From NCBI GenBank assembly GCA_002279355.1, contig NCBV01000014.1:1-64000 (forward strand): a DNA stretch of 64,000 nucleotides, in the 5' to 3' direction. Shown in pieces: positions 9,017 to 18,956 of this stretch (the stretch's first letter is position 1; every line of letters starts with the position of its first letter). The notes under the pieces are model-generated. The model had not been told where the DNA came from. It searched no databases and was given only the letters and a program-made list of their open reading frames with translations. Position numbers and translations under genes: made by a program. The stretch comes from Acidiphilium sp. 37-60-79. Lineage in GTDB: Bacteria; Pseudomonadota; Alphaproteobacteria; Acetobacterales; Acetobacteraceae.

Positions 9017-9877
9017 CTAATCAATATCGGGCGGCATATCGAACACCGCATAAGCCCGGCCATTCTCATCACGCGCCTTGAGCAGCATGTCAGGCCGATG
9101 ATTGATGCCCGAATAATGGGTAATCAGCGATCGGCGCGGGATATCCGATTTGCAGCGTGATCCCCGATGCATCAACCGGCTATGCCAGATCAGCACATCG
9201 CCCTTCTGCCCCAAAAACGGCACCACCGGCAAACCCGATTCGGCAATTTTTGCGTCGATCGCCGGAGTGACAAACCGCTCAGCATATTTCGGCCATTGAT
9301 ACGTCCCCGAGCCTGGCTCACGCCGTGCCCGCTCCTCATCGGTTAGGAACGTGCGAATTTTCTCGCCGCGCAGCAAGCCCCAGCGATGCGACCCGGGCAG
9401 ATATTCGAACGGCCCACTTTCCGGATCGATATCTTCGAGCGCGATCCAAACCGCTGCATACCATGTATTGACGAAATCGGGGTTCAGATAATCATCCTGA
9501 TGCCATTCGCGCTGGGTGCTGACCCAGCCGGTCAGCGCCAGATGAAAAATCATTTCCTCGCCAATCAGCGATGCCAACATATCCATCAGCGGCGGATACA
9601 GCGCCACCGCACGCAATTCCGGCACGCCGAGATAACAATGCCCATGCAGCCATCCCGCACGATTGATGCCTGTGCCGGGTCGATAAGCGGCACGGCGCTC
9701 GATATACGCATCGAGCAGATCATCGGGAATGAATTTGCGCTTGAGCAACACCCCATCGCGGATCCAAGCCAGTTGATCCTCGCTGAGCCCGGCCTGCTCA
9801 AGGCTAGCGCGATCGAGCGGCGGCAATTGCGCCTCGTCGGGAAACTCAACCAAATCGGCAAACCGCACCATGTCCAT
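9017..9877 (-). CDS. Phytanoyl-CoA dioxygenase (PhyH) family Fe(II)/2-oxoglutarate oxygenase
   Basis: A 286-residue protein of the PhyH family of non-haem iron oxygenases, which hydroxylate small molecules with 2-oxoglutarate as co-substrate. The iron-binding HxD pair is in REWHQDDYLN; the distal His and the 2-oxoglutarate-binding Arg are probably in WHSRLMHRGS and the following basic stretch. ESGPFEYLPGSHRWG between them is the typical PhyH lid region. The ATG at 9877 is chosen because GGAGGG stands 7 nt before it; a GTG at 9892 lies within this ribosome site. It follows the FAD protein gene by about 25 bp, so the two are probably co-transcribed. The substrate is unknown. Confidence 0.82.
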   Translation of the reverse strand: MDMVRFADLVEFPDEAQLPPLDRASLEQAGLSEDQLAWIRDGVLLKRKFIPDDLLDAYIERRAAYRPGTGINRAGWLHGHCYLGVPELRAVALYPPLMDMLASLIGEEMIFHLALTGWVSTQREWHQDDYLNPDFVNTWYAAVWIALEDIDPESGPFEYLPGSHRWGLLRGEKIRTFLTDEERARREPGSGTYQWPKYAERFVTPAIDAKIAESGLPVVPFLGQKGDVLIWHSRLMHRGSRCKSDIPRRSLITHYSGINHRPDMLLKARDENGRAYAVFDMPPDID

Positions 9878-9901
9878 TGCTTGGCCCTCCACCCGCTGTG
9901 G

Positions 9902-11503
9902 TTAGCGCAAGACCAAACTCTGCGCCACCGCCTCCGCCGCCTTGATCCCATCGACCGCCGCCGACAAAATCCCGCCCGCATAGCCCGCCCCTTCGCCAGC
10001 AGGAAACAGGCCGATCACGTTCAAACTCTGCCCATCAGCCCCCCTGGTGATGCGGATTGGCGCGGATGTCCGGGTTTCGACGCCGGTCAATACCGCATCG
10101 TCCCGATCAAAACCCGGGATCATCCGCCCGAACGCTGGCAACGCCTCGCGCATCGCCGCCACCACGAAATCCGGCAGGCATGGCGCCAAATCGGTCAGCG
10201 TCACGCCAGGCCGATAGGACGGAATAACCGCACCGAACGCCGTCGAGGCCCGCCCTGCCAGAAAATCCCCCAATAACTGGCCCGGCGCGCAATAATTTTC
10301 GCCCCCCGCCACGAAAGCCTGCGCCTCGAGCGCCCGCTGAAACGCCACTCCGGCCAGCACATCCTCAGCACGGCCATAATCAGCCGGATCGATATTCACC
10401 ACCATCCCGGCATTGGCATTGCGCTCATTGCGCGAATACTGACTCATCCCGTTGGTCACCACATGGCCCGGCTCAGACGTCGCAGCCACCACCGTGCCAC
10501 CCGGACACATGCAAAAACTATACACCGCCCGGCCATTGCTGGCGTGATGCACCAGCTTGTAATCCGCCGCTCCCAAGAGCGGGTGCCCGGCAAAACTGCC
10601 GAACCGCGCCCGGTCGATCAGCGATTGCGGATGCTCGATTCGCACCCCCACCGCGAATGGCTTCGCATCCAAATGCACGCCGCGATCGCGCAGCATGGCA
10701 AAACTATCGCGTGCCGAATGGCCAATCGCCAGCACCACATGATCGGTGGCGATCACCGAGCCGTCGGCCAGCACCACCCCGCGTAACCGCCGCACGCCCG
10801 CCGCCGGCTCGATCACCAAATCAGTCACCCGCGCACCAAAGCGATACTCCCCGCCCAGCCGCTCAATACTCGCCCGCATGGTCTCCACCATGCCCACCAG
10901 CCGGAACGTGCCGATATGCGGGTGGGCGACCGTGAGAATCTCCTCCGGCGCCCCGGCTGCGACAAATTCGGTCAGCACTTTGCGGCCCAAATAGCGCGGA
11001 TCGCTGATCTGGCTATATAATTTACCATCCGAAAACGTTCCCGCCCCGCCCTCGCCGAATTGCGCATTCGATTCCGGATTCAGCACGCCGCGCCGCCATA
11101 AACCCCACGTATCGGCCGTGCGTTCACGCACTTTCTTGCCACGCTCCAAAATAATCGGCCGCAACCCTGCTTGCGCCAGCACCAAAGCCGCGAACAACCC
11201 GCACGGCCCGGTGCCAATCACCACCGGCCGTGCGCGCGGCAATGGCACAAGCGGCACGCGATACGCCATGTCCGGCGTCACCCCGGTATGGCGATGCTGA
11301 ACCGGCTGCACCCCGTCGGCCAGATCGACATCAATCGTATAAGTCAGCTTGATCGCCGCCTTGCGCCGCGCATCGACCGCCCGGCGAAACACCGCCATGC
11401 TGCGCAGTTGCGCATCATGCACGCCGAGCCGGTCCAGCACCGCCGCCCGCAGCGCCTCGGGCGGGTGATCAAGCGGCAATCGAATTTCGGTTAATCGAAA
11501 CAT
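9902..11503 (-). CDS. Uncharacterised FAD-dependent dehydrogenase (COG2509-like)
   Basis: A 533-residue flavoprotein. An N-terminal domain (about 1-90) with FRRAVDARRKAAIKLTYTIDV precedes the dinucleotide-binding fold VVIGTGPCGLFAALVLAQAG, then GEGGAGTFSDGKLYSQI and a long substrate domain with CMCPGGTVVAATSEPG. The C-terminus has GLFPAGEGAGYAGGILSAA, the second FAD-contact motif. This is the full architecture of the widespread but little-studied family of FAD-dependent dehydrogenases annotated as COG2509; no reaction has been firmly assigned to it that I know of. It precedes the PhyH-like gene, and the pair may act in the same pathway, which is inference from spacing only. Confidence 0.8.
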   Translation of the reverse strand: MFRLTEIRLPLDHPPEALRAAVLDRLGVHDAQLRSMAVFRRAVDARRKAAIKLTYTIDVDLADGVQPVQHRHTGVTPDMAYRVPLVPLPRARPVVIGTGPCGLFAALVLAQAGLRPIILERGKKVRERTADTWGLWRRGVLNPESNAQFGEGGAGTFSDGKLYSQISDPRYLGRKVLTEFVAAGAPEEILTVAHPHIGTFRLVGMVETMRASIERLGGEYRFGARVTDLVIEPAAGVRRLRGVVLADGSVIATDHVVLAIGHSARDSFAMLRDRGVHLDAKPFAVGVRIEHPQSLIDRARFGSFAGHPLLGAADYKLVHHASNGRAVYSFCMCPGGTVVAATSEPGHVVTNGMSQYSRNERNANAGMVVNIDPADYGRAEDVLAGVAFQRALEAQAFVAGGENYCAPGQLLGDFLAGRASTAFGAVIPSYRPGVTLTDLAPCLPDFVVAAMREALPAFGRMIPGFDRDDAVLTGVETRTSAPIRITRGADGQSLNVIGLFPAGEGAGYAGGILSAAVDGIKAAEAVAQSLVLR

Positions 11504-11583
11504 CGCCGCGCTATAGCCCGGCTGTGCCCTTCATGCCATCATCCACGCTTGCCATCACTCATCCCAACGGCCACAAGTCGCCC

Positions 11584-13371
11584 ATGGCCCCTCCCGTGCT
11601 CATGCTGCAAGATATCCGCCTGTCCCTCGGCGCTGCCCCGCTGCTCGACCAAGCCACGATTGGCGTTGCCCCCGGCGAACGCATCTGCCTGGTTGGCCGC
11701 AACGGTTCGGGCAAATCTACCCTGCTGCGCATCGCGGCCGGCACGATCAACGCCGATAGCGGCACACGCTTTCTGCAACCCGGCGCCACCCTGCGCTATT
11801 TGCCCCAAGAGCCGGACCTTACAGGCTTTCCCACCGTGCTCGATTATGTGCTGGACGGGCTAGACGCGGAGACCGACGGCCATCGTGCGCGCGGCTTGAT
11901 CGATCAACTCGGCCTGACCGGCGCCGAAGATACCAGCCAATTATCCGGCGGCGAGGCCCGCCGCGCCGCCATTGCCCGCGTGCTCGCCCCAGCACCCGAT
12001 ATTTTGCTTCTCGATGAGCCAACCAACCATCTCGATCTCCCCGCGATCGAATGGCTCGAAGCCGAATTACGCCAATCGCGTGCCGGCATCGTGCTGATCA
12101 GCCATGATCGCCGCCTGCTCGAACGGGTCTCGCGCAGCATCGTCTGGCTTGATCGCGGACGCACCAACCGGATCGACCGCGGTTTCGCCCATTTCGAGAG
12201 CTGGCGTGACGAGGTGATCGAACAGGAAGCGCGCGATGCGCAAAAACTCAGCCGCGAGATTGTGCGCGAGGAAGATTGGATGCGCTATGGCGTCACCGCC
12301 CGGCGCAAGCGCAATGTCCGCCGCGTCGCCGAGCTGGCCGCCCTGCGCGAACGCAAACGCACCGAGCAGCGCGCGCCGGCAACCCTGAAAGTGAATACCA
12401 GCAGCGCCGCCTTGTCCGGCAAAATCGTGTTCGATGCTGAGCGTATCACTAAAAGCTTCGGCGAACAGGTGATTATTCGCGATTTGACTCTCCGTGTGCT
12501 GCGCGGCGACCGGCTCGGCATTGTCGGTCCCAACGGTGCGGGTAAATCCACCCTACTCAAGCTGCTCACCGGGCTGCAAACACCCGATGAAGGCAAAATC
12601 ACCATCGGCACCAATCTCAGCATCGCGACACTCGATCAACAGCGCGCCGCCCTCGACCCCAGCAAAACCCTGGCCGAAACCCTAACCGGCGGGCGGAGCG
12701 ACCAGGTAGAGGTGGGCGGCACATTTCGCCATGTGATTGGCTATATGAAGGATTTTCTATTTCGCCCGGAGCAATCGCGCACCCCGGTCGGCGTGCTCTC
12801 CGGCGGCGAGCGCGGGCGCTTGCTGCTCGCCGCCATCCTCGCCAAACCCTCCAACTTGCTCATCCTTGATGAGCCCACCAACGATCTCGATCTCGAAACA
12901 TTGGATGTATTGCAGGAAATGCTAAGCGATTACGCGGGCACCATTTTGCTGGTCAGCCATGACCGCGATTTTCTCGACCGCATCGCCACCTCAACCCTCG
13001 CCGCCGAGGGCCAGGGACGCTGGATTGAATATGCCGGCGGCTATAGCGATATGTTAGCCCAACGGGGCAGTAGCGCCGAGGCGCCCGCCGCTCAACGCAA
13101 AACCGCCGCCGCGCCGCGCCCTGCACCAAACAATACCGGATTTTCGTTCAAAGATCGTCATCAGTTAAAAACGCTGGAGACCGAGATTGCCGCCCTGCAC
13201 ACCGACATCGCGGCGCGTGAAGCCGTTCTCGCAGACCCAGAATTATTTCTGAAAAATCCCAAAAAATTTGCCAGCACCACCGAAAAACTCAGCCGTCAGC
13301 GCACCGCCTTGGCGACCGCCGAAGAACAATGGTTAGAGCTCGAACTCCGGCGCGAAGCAAACGCGGGTTAA
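11584..13371 (+). CDS. uup: ABC-F family ATPase, Uup-like
   Basis: Two ABC ATPase cassettes in one soluble chain without membrane segments define the ABC-F family, which acts on ribosomes (and, for Uup, influences transposon excision and branched DNA). Cassette 1 has GRNGSGKST and LSGGEARRAAIARVL with DEPTNHLD; cassette 2 has GPNGAGKST and LSGGERGRLLLAAIL with DEPTNDLD. Between them lies the charged linker typical of the family (RRKRNVRRVAEL). A final region of about 80 residues (FKDRHQLKTLETEI to LELELRREANAG) is a coiled coil like the Uup C-terminal DNA-binding domain. The start is uncertain: GTG 11524 or ATG 11533 would add up to 20 residues. The 3' end overlaps the convergent hydrolase gene by 4 bp. 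Confidence 0.88.
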   Translation: MAPPVLMLQDIRLSLGAAPLLDQATIGVAPGERICLVGRNGSGKSTLLRIAAGTINADSGTRFLQPGATLRYLPQEPDLTGFPTVLDYVLDGLDAETDGHRARGLIDQLGLTGAEDTSQLSGGEARRAAIARVLAPAPDILLLDEPTNHLDLPAIEWLEAELRQSRAGIVLISHDRRLLERVSRSIVWLDRGRTNRIDRGFAHFESWRDEVIEQEARDAQKLSREIVREEDWMRYGVTARRKRNVRRVAELAALRERKRTEQRAPATLKVNTSSAALSGKIVFDAERITKSFGEQVIIRDLTLRVLRGDRLGIVGPNGAGKSTLLKLLTGLQTPDEGKITIGTNLSIATLDQQRAALDPSKTLAETLTGGRSDQVEVGGTFRHVIGYMKDFLFRPEQSRTPVGVLSGGERGRLLLAAILAKPSNLLILDEPTNDLDLETLDVLQEMLSDYAGTILLVSHDRDFLDRIATSTLAAEGQGRWIEYAGGYSDMLAQRGSSAEAPAAQRKTAAAPRPAPNNTGFSFKDRHQLKTLETEIAALHTDIAAREAVLADPELFLKNPKKFASTTEKLSRQRTALATAEEQWLELELRREANAG

Positions 13372-14300
13372 AGCATCCGCAAAAACGCGGCGACGTCCGC
13401 AATCGCCGCATCCGCTTGCGCCACCATGCGTCCCATCGTTAAAAACCCGTGAATCTGCCCAGTAAATCGCCGGATCGTCACCGGCACACCGGATGCAACC
13501 ATGCGCATCGCATAAGCCTCACCCTCATCGCGCAACGGATCAAACCCGGCGGTTATCACCAAAGCACAGGGCAAACCCGCCAAATCAGCGATTTTATTCG
13601 GCGAGGCCCGCCAATCTTCGCGATCTGCGTCACTGTTCAAATAATGCCCCCGGAAATACTGCATCACCGCGTGGGTCAGCATGTAACCTTCGCGAAATTG
13701 CCGGTGGCTTTCGGTTTCTGCCGTCATGTCGGCGGAGGGATAAATCAAGATTTGGCCAGCAAGCTTCGGGCCCACCTGATCGCGGGCCGCAATCGCCACC
13801 ACTGTCGCCAAATTGCCCCCCGCACTATCGCCGCCGACGGCAACACGCTGCGGATCAATCCGGAGTGAGGTCGCCTGCGCGCAAATCCACGCCGTCGCCG
13901 CAATCGCGTCATCCACCGCCGCCGGAAATTTATGCTCAGGCGCCATCCGGTAATCGACCGAAATCACCACCGCGCCGGATAATTGGGCAATCTGTCGGCA
14001 CACCACATCATGGGTGTCCAAATCGCCAATCACCCAGCCGCCACCATGAAAATAAATCAGTCCGGCGCGCGGCGCCGCATCTGTGCCGTCGCGATAGAGC
14101 CGCAACGGAATCGGCCCGTGCGGCCCTGGCGCACTCAAATCACGCACGTCGGTGATTTCGGGTGACGGCGGATTGAATACAAAGCGCGCGCGCAAAAATC
14201 CTTCCCGCGCCTCAGAAGGTGACAGGCTATCGGTGGTCGGCGCATTGCTCAACCGCACCAATTCCAAAACCATCGCCGCCGATTCATCAAGCTGGGTCAT
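13368..14300 (-). CDS. Alpha/beta hydrolase, hormone-sensitive lipase (HSL/Est) family
   Basis: About 310 residues. The oxyanion-hole motif HGGGW (near residue 85) and nucleophile elbow GDSAGG (Ser near 159) place it in the HSL family of carboxylesterases. The remaining triad members are likely in AGFDPLRDEG (Asp) and QIHGF (His). Its acyl-ester substrate is not predictable. The start follows GAAGGA by 6 nt; two upstream in-frame ATGs are possible. It starts about 20 bp after lolD and seems to be the last gene of the proS-lolC-lolD unit. There is no signal peptide, so it should be cytoplasmic. Confidence 0.85.
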   Translation of the reverse strand: MTQLDESAAMVLELVRLSNAPTTDSLSPSEAREGFLRARFVFNPPSPEITDVRDLSAPGPHGPIPLRLYRDGTDAAPRAGLIYFHGGGWVIGDLDTHDVVCRQIAQLSGAVVISVDYRMAPEHKFPAAVDDAIAATAWICAQATSLRIDPQRVAVGGDSAGGNLATVVAIAARDQVGPKLAGQILIYPSADMTAETESHRQFREGYMLTHAVMQYFRGHYLNSDADREDWRASPNKIADLAGLPCALVITAGFDPLRDEGEAYAMRMVASGVPVTIRRFTGQIHGFLTMGRMVAQADAAIADVAAFLRML

Positions 14301-14321
14301 CATCGTTCCTTCACGCATCGA

Positions 14322-14996
14322 TTATGAGGTCAGTGTCCCATCGCGCAGCACCACTTGTCGGTCCATCCTTGCTGCGAGTTCGGGATTATGGGTTGCAATC
14401 AACGCCGCAACACGCTGCTCGCGCACCACACGCAACAATTCCTCAAACACAACATTTGATGTACCAACATCCAAATTGCCAGTCGGCTCGTCGGCCAGCA
14501 GCAGCGCAGGCCGATTCGCCAAAGCCCGCGCAATCGCCACGCGCTGGCGCTCCCCGCCCGATAATTTTCCGGGCAAATGGCCAAGCCGTGATGACAGACC
14601 AAAAGCACCCAGCAATTCGTGCGCTCGCTGCGCCGCATCCTTGTGCGCAACCCCAGCAATTTGCTGCGGCAGCATCACGTTTTCCTGCGCGGTAAACTCC
14701 ATCAGCAAATGATGCGCCTGATAGACAAAACCAATTTTCTCACGGCGCAACCGCGTGCGTTCGGAATCTGATAGGCTGCGCGTGGGCAATCCGGCAATCG
14801 CAACCTCGCCAGAATCCGGCCGGTCCAATAAGCCCGCCACATGCAGCAAGGTTGACTTGCCCGCCCCGGACGGAGCAACGAGCGCCACAATCTCACCCTC
14901 TTGCAAATTCAGCGCCGCACCGCGCAAAATCTGCAACACCGCCCCTTCCTCGCGATAGGTTTTCACCAGCGCGGTCAGCTGCAAAGCCTCACTCAT
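14322..14996 (-). CDS. lolD: Lipoprotein-releasing ABC transporter ATPase
   Basis: LolD energises extraction of outer-membrane lipoproteins from the inner membrane together with LolC/E. The 224-residue chain has Walker A PSGAGKST, the signature [15 protein letters not shown], Walker [13 protein letters not shown] and the H-loop IATHN, and the MacB/LolD-type [12 protein letters not shown] at the Q-loop. Its ATG overlaps the end of lolC by 8 bp; an upstream start would run into lolC. Encoded with lolC directly after proS, an order common in alphaproteobacteria. Confidence 0.93.
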   Translation of the reverse strand: MSEALQLTALVKTYREEGAVLQILRGAALNLQEGEIVALVAPSGAGKSTLLHVAGLLDRPDSGEVAIAGLPTRSLSDSERTRLRREKIGFVYQAHHLLMEFTAQENVMLPQQIAGVAHKDAAQRAHELLGAFGLSSRLGHLPGKLSGGERQRVAIARALANRPALLLADEPTGNLDVGTSNVVFEELLRVVREQRVAALIATHNPELAARMDRQVVLRDGTLTS

Positions 14997-16239
14997 GGCG
15001 TAGCGCCTCAATCGGGTCGGTGCGCGCGGCGCGCCAACTTGGATACAAAGTCGCCAAAAACGACAGTAAGATCGCGAGCAACACCACCTCAATCACCTGC
15101 GACCATTCGAGCTTGGCCGGCAATGATTCTAAATAATACACGGTCGGGTTGAATAATTGGGTTCCCGTGATCGATTGAATCGCTTGACGAATTTGCTCGA
15201 TATACGCGCAAAACACGACGCCCAACCCAAAGCCAATCAGGGTGCCCACAACCCCCACTGAAGCGCCGACGATAAAAAAGATCCGCATGATCGAGCCCGA
15301 CGTCGCCCCCATCGTGCGCAGGATCGCGATATCCCCTGCTTTATCCTTGACCATCATGATCATTGACGACACCACGTTGAAAGCAGCCACTACAATAATC
15401 AGCGTCAAAATCAAAAACATCACGTTACGCTCAACATTCACCGCCGCGAAAAACGCATTATTGCTGTCCTGCCAATCAACGATGTTGATTTTCTGCCCGG
15501 GCAGCGCGCCAAAAATCGCGCGTCGGATCGCCGTGTCATGGTCCGGATTACGCACCGTTACTTGAAATTGGGTGACCCCATCAGGTGGAACCCGAAATAA
15601 GGTCTGTGCCGCGTGCAGCGGCAAAAACATAAAACTCGAATCATATTGTGCCATGCCGGTCTGGAAAATCGCCCCGACGGTGAAACTCTCGATGCGTGGA
15701 ATCGTGCCAATGATTGTGGCGTTGCCCTGCGGCAAAATCAGCGTTACCGTGCCGCCCACCGTCAAGCCCAACTGGCTCGCGATCCCATCACCAATCGCCA
15801 CCGATTGGCCATGGAAATTCGCCAATGATCCAGCAGTCAAATGGTGCGAAACGGTGCGCAGCGCCATCAATCCCGGTGCCTCGATCCCGCGCGCCACCCC
15901 GCCAATCGCCCCGCCATGCGGCCCGGTAATCAGCACCTCGCCCTGCACAATCGGAGTGGCACTAATGACGCCCGGGATTTTTTGAATCCGCCCCGCCATC
16001 GCGTCATAACGGGTAATCGGCGCGCCGACGCCAAACACGCCAATATCCCCGTTCAGCCCCAGAATTTGCGCCAGCAGCTCCTGGCGAAACCCGTTCATCA
16101 CGCTCATCACGATAATCAGCGTGGCCACACCAAGGGCGATGCCGATCAACGAAAAAATCGCAATTATCGAAACGAAGCGCTCACCCTTGCGCGCCCGCAA
16201 ATAGCGAAACGCCACATGCCGCTCAAAAGCGGAAAACAT
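14989..16239 (-). CDS. lolC: Lipoprotein-releasing system permease (LolC/LolE family)
   Basis: A 416-residue integral membrane protein with one N-terminal membrane helix ([21 protein letters not shown] region), a large periplasmic domain of about 220 residues, and three C-terminal helices carrying the FtsX-type domain ([27 protein letters not shown]). This is the LolC/E topology. Alphaproteobacteria usually have a single such permease, which would form a homodimer with LolD. The start codon overlaps the proS stop (TGATG), indicating coupling. Its own ribosome site is weak. Confidence 0.93.
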   Translation of the reverse strand: MFSAFERHVAFRYLRARKGERFVSIIAIFSLIGIALGVATLIIVMSVMNGFRQELLAQILGLNGDIGVFGVGAPITRYDAMAGRIQKIPGVISATPIVQGEVLITGPHGGAIGGVARGIEAPGLMALRTVSHHLTAGSLANFHGQSVAIGDGIASQLGLTVGGTVTLILPQGNATIIGTIPRIESFTVGAIFQTGMAQYDSSFMFLPLHAAQTLFRVPPDGVTQFQVTVRNPDHDTAIRRAIFGALPGQKINIVDWQDSNNAFFAAVNVERNVMFLILTLIIVVAAFNVVSSMIMMVKDKAGDIAILRTMGATSGSIMRIFFIVGASVGVVGTLIGFGLGVVFCAYIEQIRQAIQSITGTQLFNPTVYYLESLPAKLEWSQVIEVVLLAILLSFLATLYPSWRAARTDPIEALRHE

Positions 16240-17567
16240 CAGGACAGCACCCGAACAAGTGCATCTTCAAGCGAAAGCTCACTCCGCTCGCCAGTTTCGC
16301 GCCGCTTCAATTCCACCTGATTATTCGCAGCCCCGCGCGGCCCAACAATAATTTGCCAAGGATGGCCAAGCAAATCGGCATCGGCAAATTTCTCACCCGC
16401 CCGCGCCGGCCGATCATCATACAAAGCCTGATCGCCCAAATCTTGCTCACTAAGCCGCGCATAAATCTGCTCGCACAGCCCATCGGTCACCGCATCACCC
16501 TGGCGCAAATTCAAAATCGCCGCCCGGAACGGTGCCACGTTATCGGGCCAAATAATCCCGGCTTGGTCATGGCTCGCCTCAATAATCGCCCCCGCGAGAC
16601 GCGACACACCAATCCCGTAACTGCCCATTTCGGGATGGATTTTAGCGCCATCCGGCCCAACCACGGTAAAGCCCATCGTCTCGCTATATTTGGTGCCAAA
16701 GTAAAAAATCTGGCCCACCTCAATCCCACGCCCCTCGCGCCGATCCGCCTCAGCAACTTGGCCCCAAGCCGCAGGATCGTGCTTTTCATCGGTCGCAGCA
16801 TAAAGCCCGGTCATTTGCGCAAAAAACGCATCAAGATCCTCGGGCCGCTCATAGGAATAGCTGTCACTACCCAGATCAATCGCCTCGAATGCCGAATCAT
16901 AAAACACGCCGCTCTCGCCGGTCGGCGCCAGAATATGAAATTCATGCGACAAATCACCACCAATCGGCCCGGTATCCGCCCGCATCGGAATCGCCCGCAC
17001 ACCCAAACGCCGGAAGGTGCGCATATAGGCCAGCATCATCCGCCGATAGCTCGCCACGGCCCCTGCCTGATCCTGATCGAAACTATAGCCATCCTTCATC
17101 AGAAATTCGCGCCCGCGCAGCACGCCAAAACGCGGCCGCACCTCGTCGCGGAATTTCCACTGCACATGATACAGCATTTGCGGCAAATCCCGATAGGATT
17201 GCACATTGTCGCGCATCAGCGCGGTAACCATTTCCTCATTGGTCGGCCCGTACAACATCTCGCGATCATGCCGGTCACGAATGCGCAGCATTTCCGGACC
17301 GTACGCGTCATAGCGCCCGCTTTCGCGCCACAAATCGGCCGACTGAATGGTCGGCATCAAAATTTCCTGCACCCCCGCACGATTTTGCTCATCGCGCACA
17401 ATCGCCGCAATCCGGCTTAATACGCGCTGACCCAGCGGCAGCCAGGCATAAATCCCCGCCGATTGCTGGCGGATCATCCCCGCGCGTAGCATCAGCCGAT
17501 GCGAGACAATCTGAGCCTCAGCCGGGTTTTCCTTGAGGGTGGGGATCAGCGAGCGGGTAAGGCGCAT
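16239..17567 (-). CDS. proS: Prolyl-tRNA synthetase, short bacterial form without editing insert
   Basis: Class II aminoacyl-tRNA synthetase that charges tRNA-Pro. The 442-residue length is far shorter than E. coli ProS (572): the INS editing domain is missing, as is usual in alphaproteobacteria and mitochondria. The catalytic core shows [39 protein letters not shown] (motif 2 region, split here as [13 protein letters not shown] and [14 protein letters not shown]) and [10 protein letters not shown] (motif 3). The anticodon-binding domain follows. AGGA stands 7 nt before the ATG. First gene of the proS-lolC-lolD unit. Confidence 0.94.
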   Translation of the reverse strand: MRLTRSLIPTLKENPAEAQIVSHRLMLRAGMIRQQSAGIYAWLPLGQRVLSRIAAIVRDEQNRAGVQEILMPTIQSADLWRESGRYDAYGPEMLRIRDRHDREMLYGPTNEEMVTALMRDNVQSYRDLPQMLYHVQWKFRDEVRPRFGVLRGREFLMKDGYSFDQDQAGAVASYRRMMLAYMRTFRRLGVRAIPMRADTGPIGGDLSHEFHILAPTGESGVFYDSAFEAIDLGSDSYSYERPEDLDAFFAQMTGLYAATDEKHDPAAWGQVAEADRREGRGIEVGQIFYFGTKYSETMGFTVVGPDGAKIHPEMGSYGIGVSRLAGAIIEASHDQAGIIWPDNVAPFRAAILNLRQGDAVTDGLCEQIYARLSEQDLGDQALYDDRPARAGEKFADADLLGHPWQIIVGPRGAANNQVELKRRETGERSELSLEDALVRVLS

Positions 17568-17612
17568 GGTCTATCCTGTTCTGTGCAAAATCAGCGGTCA
17601 GTCAAACTCTGT

Positions 17613-18707
17613 TTACAAGGGCACGGAGCCATCGGCCAGGGCCTCGGCGCGCCGCGGGTCAAGCCGCGCGGTCAAGGCCCGGCGTGCGGGCAATTCGACC
17701 AATTGATGCAGCGCCAGCGCCAGCACAATCGTGATCGCGGTCATCATCGCCGCATAGAGCAAGCCATGCGTCGCCGCCGGCAGGCCAAGCCGCCGCAAAG
17801 CTTGCGAGGTCAGCAATTCCGCCGGCGCGAAACTCATATAGATCGCATAAGAGAGAACGCCCAACCGGTGCAGCGGCGCAAAGCCGCCAATCACCGCCGG
17901 GCGTTCGGCATCCGCCTCGAATGCAAATCCAGCCAGCATCAAGCCCAACCAAAACACCGTCAGCGCGTCGTGCAAAAACATCACCGACAACACCGCCCCC
18001 GCCGCGCCGATCGCGGCAAACACCCGCCCCGGCATTTCATCGGCCCAAAGCGGCACGATAAAAGCGGTGGTCATGCCCGCGATAAATTCAACAAAAAAGC
18101 GCGGCAGACTATCAAGATAAGTCTGGTTCAAGCCCCCATGCAGGAACGACAAAAACCCCAACACCATGAAACAAAGCGGGATGAACGTGCCAATCACCAT
18201 CGTCGACATCTCGACCAACCCCGCCAAAATAAACGGAAATAGCAAATACCCCGCCCATTCGGCGCTGATCGACCAGGCGGGATAATTCCACGCCAAATGC
18301 CGCAACGAACCCCAAGCCTGGATCAACAACAGATTATCCAGCAGTGCCACCAAGCCAAACCGGTGCGGATCGCGCGGCGTCAACCCCAAAGCCAGCCCCG
18401 CAACCAACAGCAGCGCCAGCAGCACAATCACCGCCAAATGCACCGGATAAATCCGCGCGAGCCGCTTGCCCCAGAACCGCAACACGCCCTGCACGCTGAA
18501 CACCATATCCCGCTCAACCCGCGCCAAAATCAGCCCGGAGAGCATAAAAAACCCATCAACGCCCAAATATCCATGGGTCACCACCGGCGCGAACCAGCCG
18601 AGGCTGCCTGCAAAACCGACATGCAAATTGACATGGTATAAAAACACCAAAAGCGCGAAAATCGCGCGGCAGGCGGTAATATCGGTCAGTTCTCGGGGGC
18701 GCTGCAT
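17613..18707 (-). CDS. Acyltransferase family 3 membrane protein (OafA/NodX type)
   Basis: A 364-residue multi-pass protein with about ten hydrophobic segments. The N-terminus shows the family hallmarks: RAIFALLVFLYHVNLH, whose His is the proposed catalytic residue, and HGYLGVDGFFMLSGLI. These enzymes acetylate or otherwise acylate sugars of lipopolysaccharide, exopolysaccharide or peptidoglycan at the inner membrane. Nothing in the neighbourhood identifies the substrate. It is separated from RNase J by an AT-rich gap and lies 45 bp before proS on the same strand. Confidence 0.87.
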   Translation of the reverse strand: MQRPRELTDITACRAIFALLVFLYHVNLHVGFAGSLGWFAPVVTHGYLGVDGFFMLSGLILARVERDMVFSVQGVLRFWGKRLARIYPVHLAVIVLLALLLVAGLALGLTPRDPHRFGLVALLDNLLLIQAWGSLRHLAWNYPAWSISAEWAGYLLFPFILAGLVEMSTMVIGTFIPLCFMVLGFLSFLHGGLNQTYLDSLPRFFVEFIAGMTTAFIVPLWADEMPGRVFAAIGAAGAVLSVMFLHDALTVFWLGLMLAGFAFEADAERPAVIGGFAPLHRLGVLSYAIYMSFAPAELLTSQALRRLGLPAATHGLLYAAMMTAITIVLALALHQLVELPARRALTARLDPRRAEALADGSVPL

Positions 18708-18956
18708 CGGGCTGGCTTATGCCCAGAAAAATGCCCGCCGACCATAGGGCCAGCGGGCCAAGTTCAGGGAGGAAACGCCAGTCACACGGCGGAATGAAGA
18801 ACCAACCTTCATCCTGTGATTATGATGCATCGATACCGCAGCGCGGTAAAGCAGTTTTTCCAGTATTTTCGCATGAATTTAAGGCTATTATTCATTAATT
18901 GCCTAATTTATATTCATTATGAAATTATTTCTGCAAAAAATGCTTATAATTTCATC
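18708..18956. other. AT-rich intergenic region between acyltransferase and RNase J genes
   Basis: About 250 bp without a gene. The part from about 18860 to 18960 is strikingly AT-rich against its GC-rich surroundings. An inverted repeat GAAATTAT / ATAATTTC (18921-18928, 18946-18953) with an inner GCA/TGC and a six-A run lies just past the RNase J stop and could act as its terminator. The promoter of the minus-strand acyltransferase should also be here. Confidence 0.45.
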
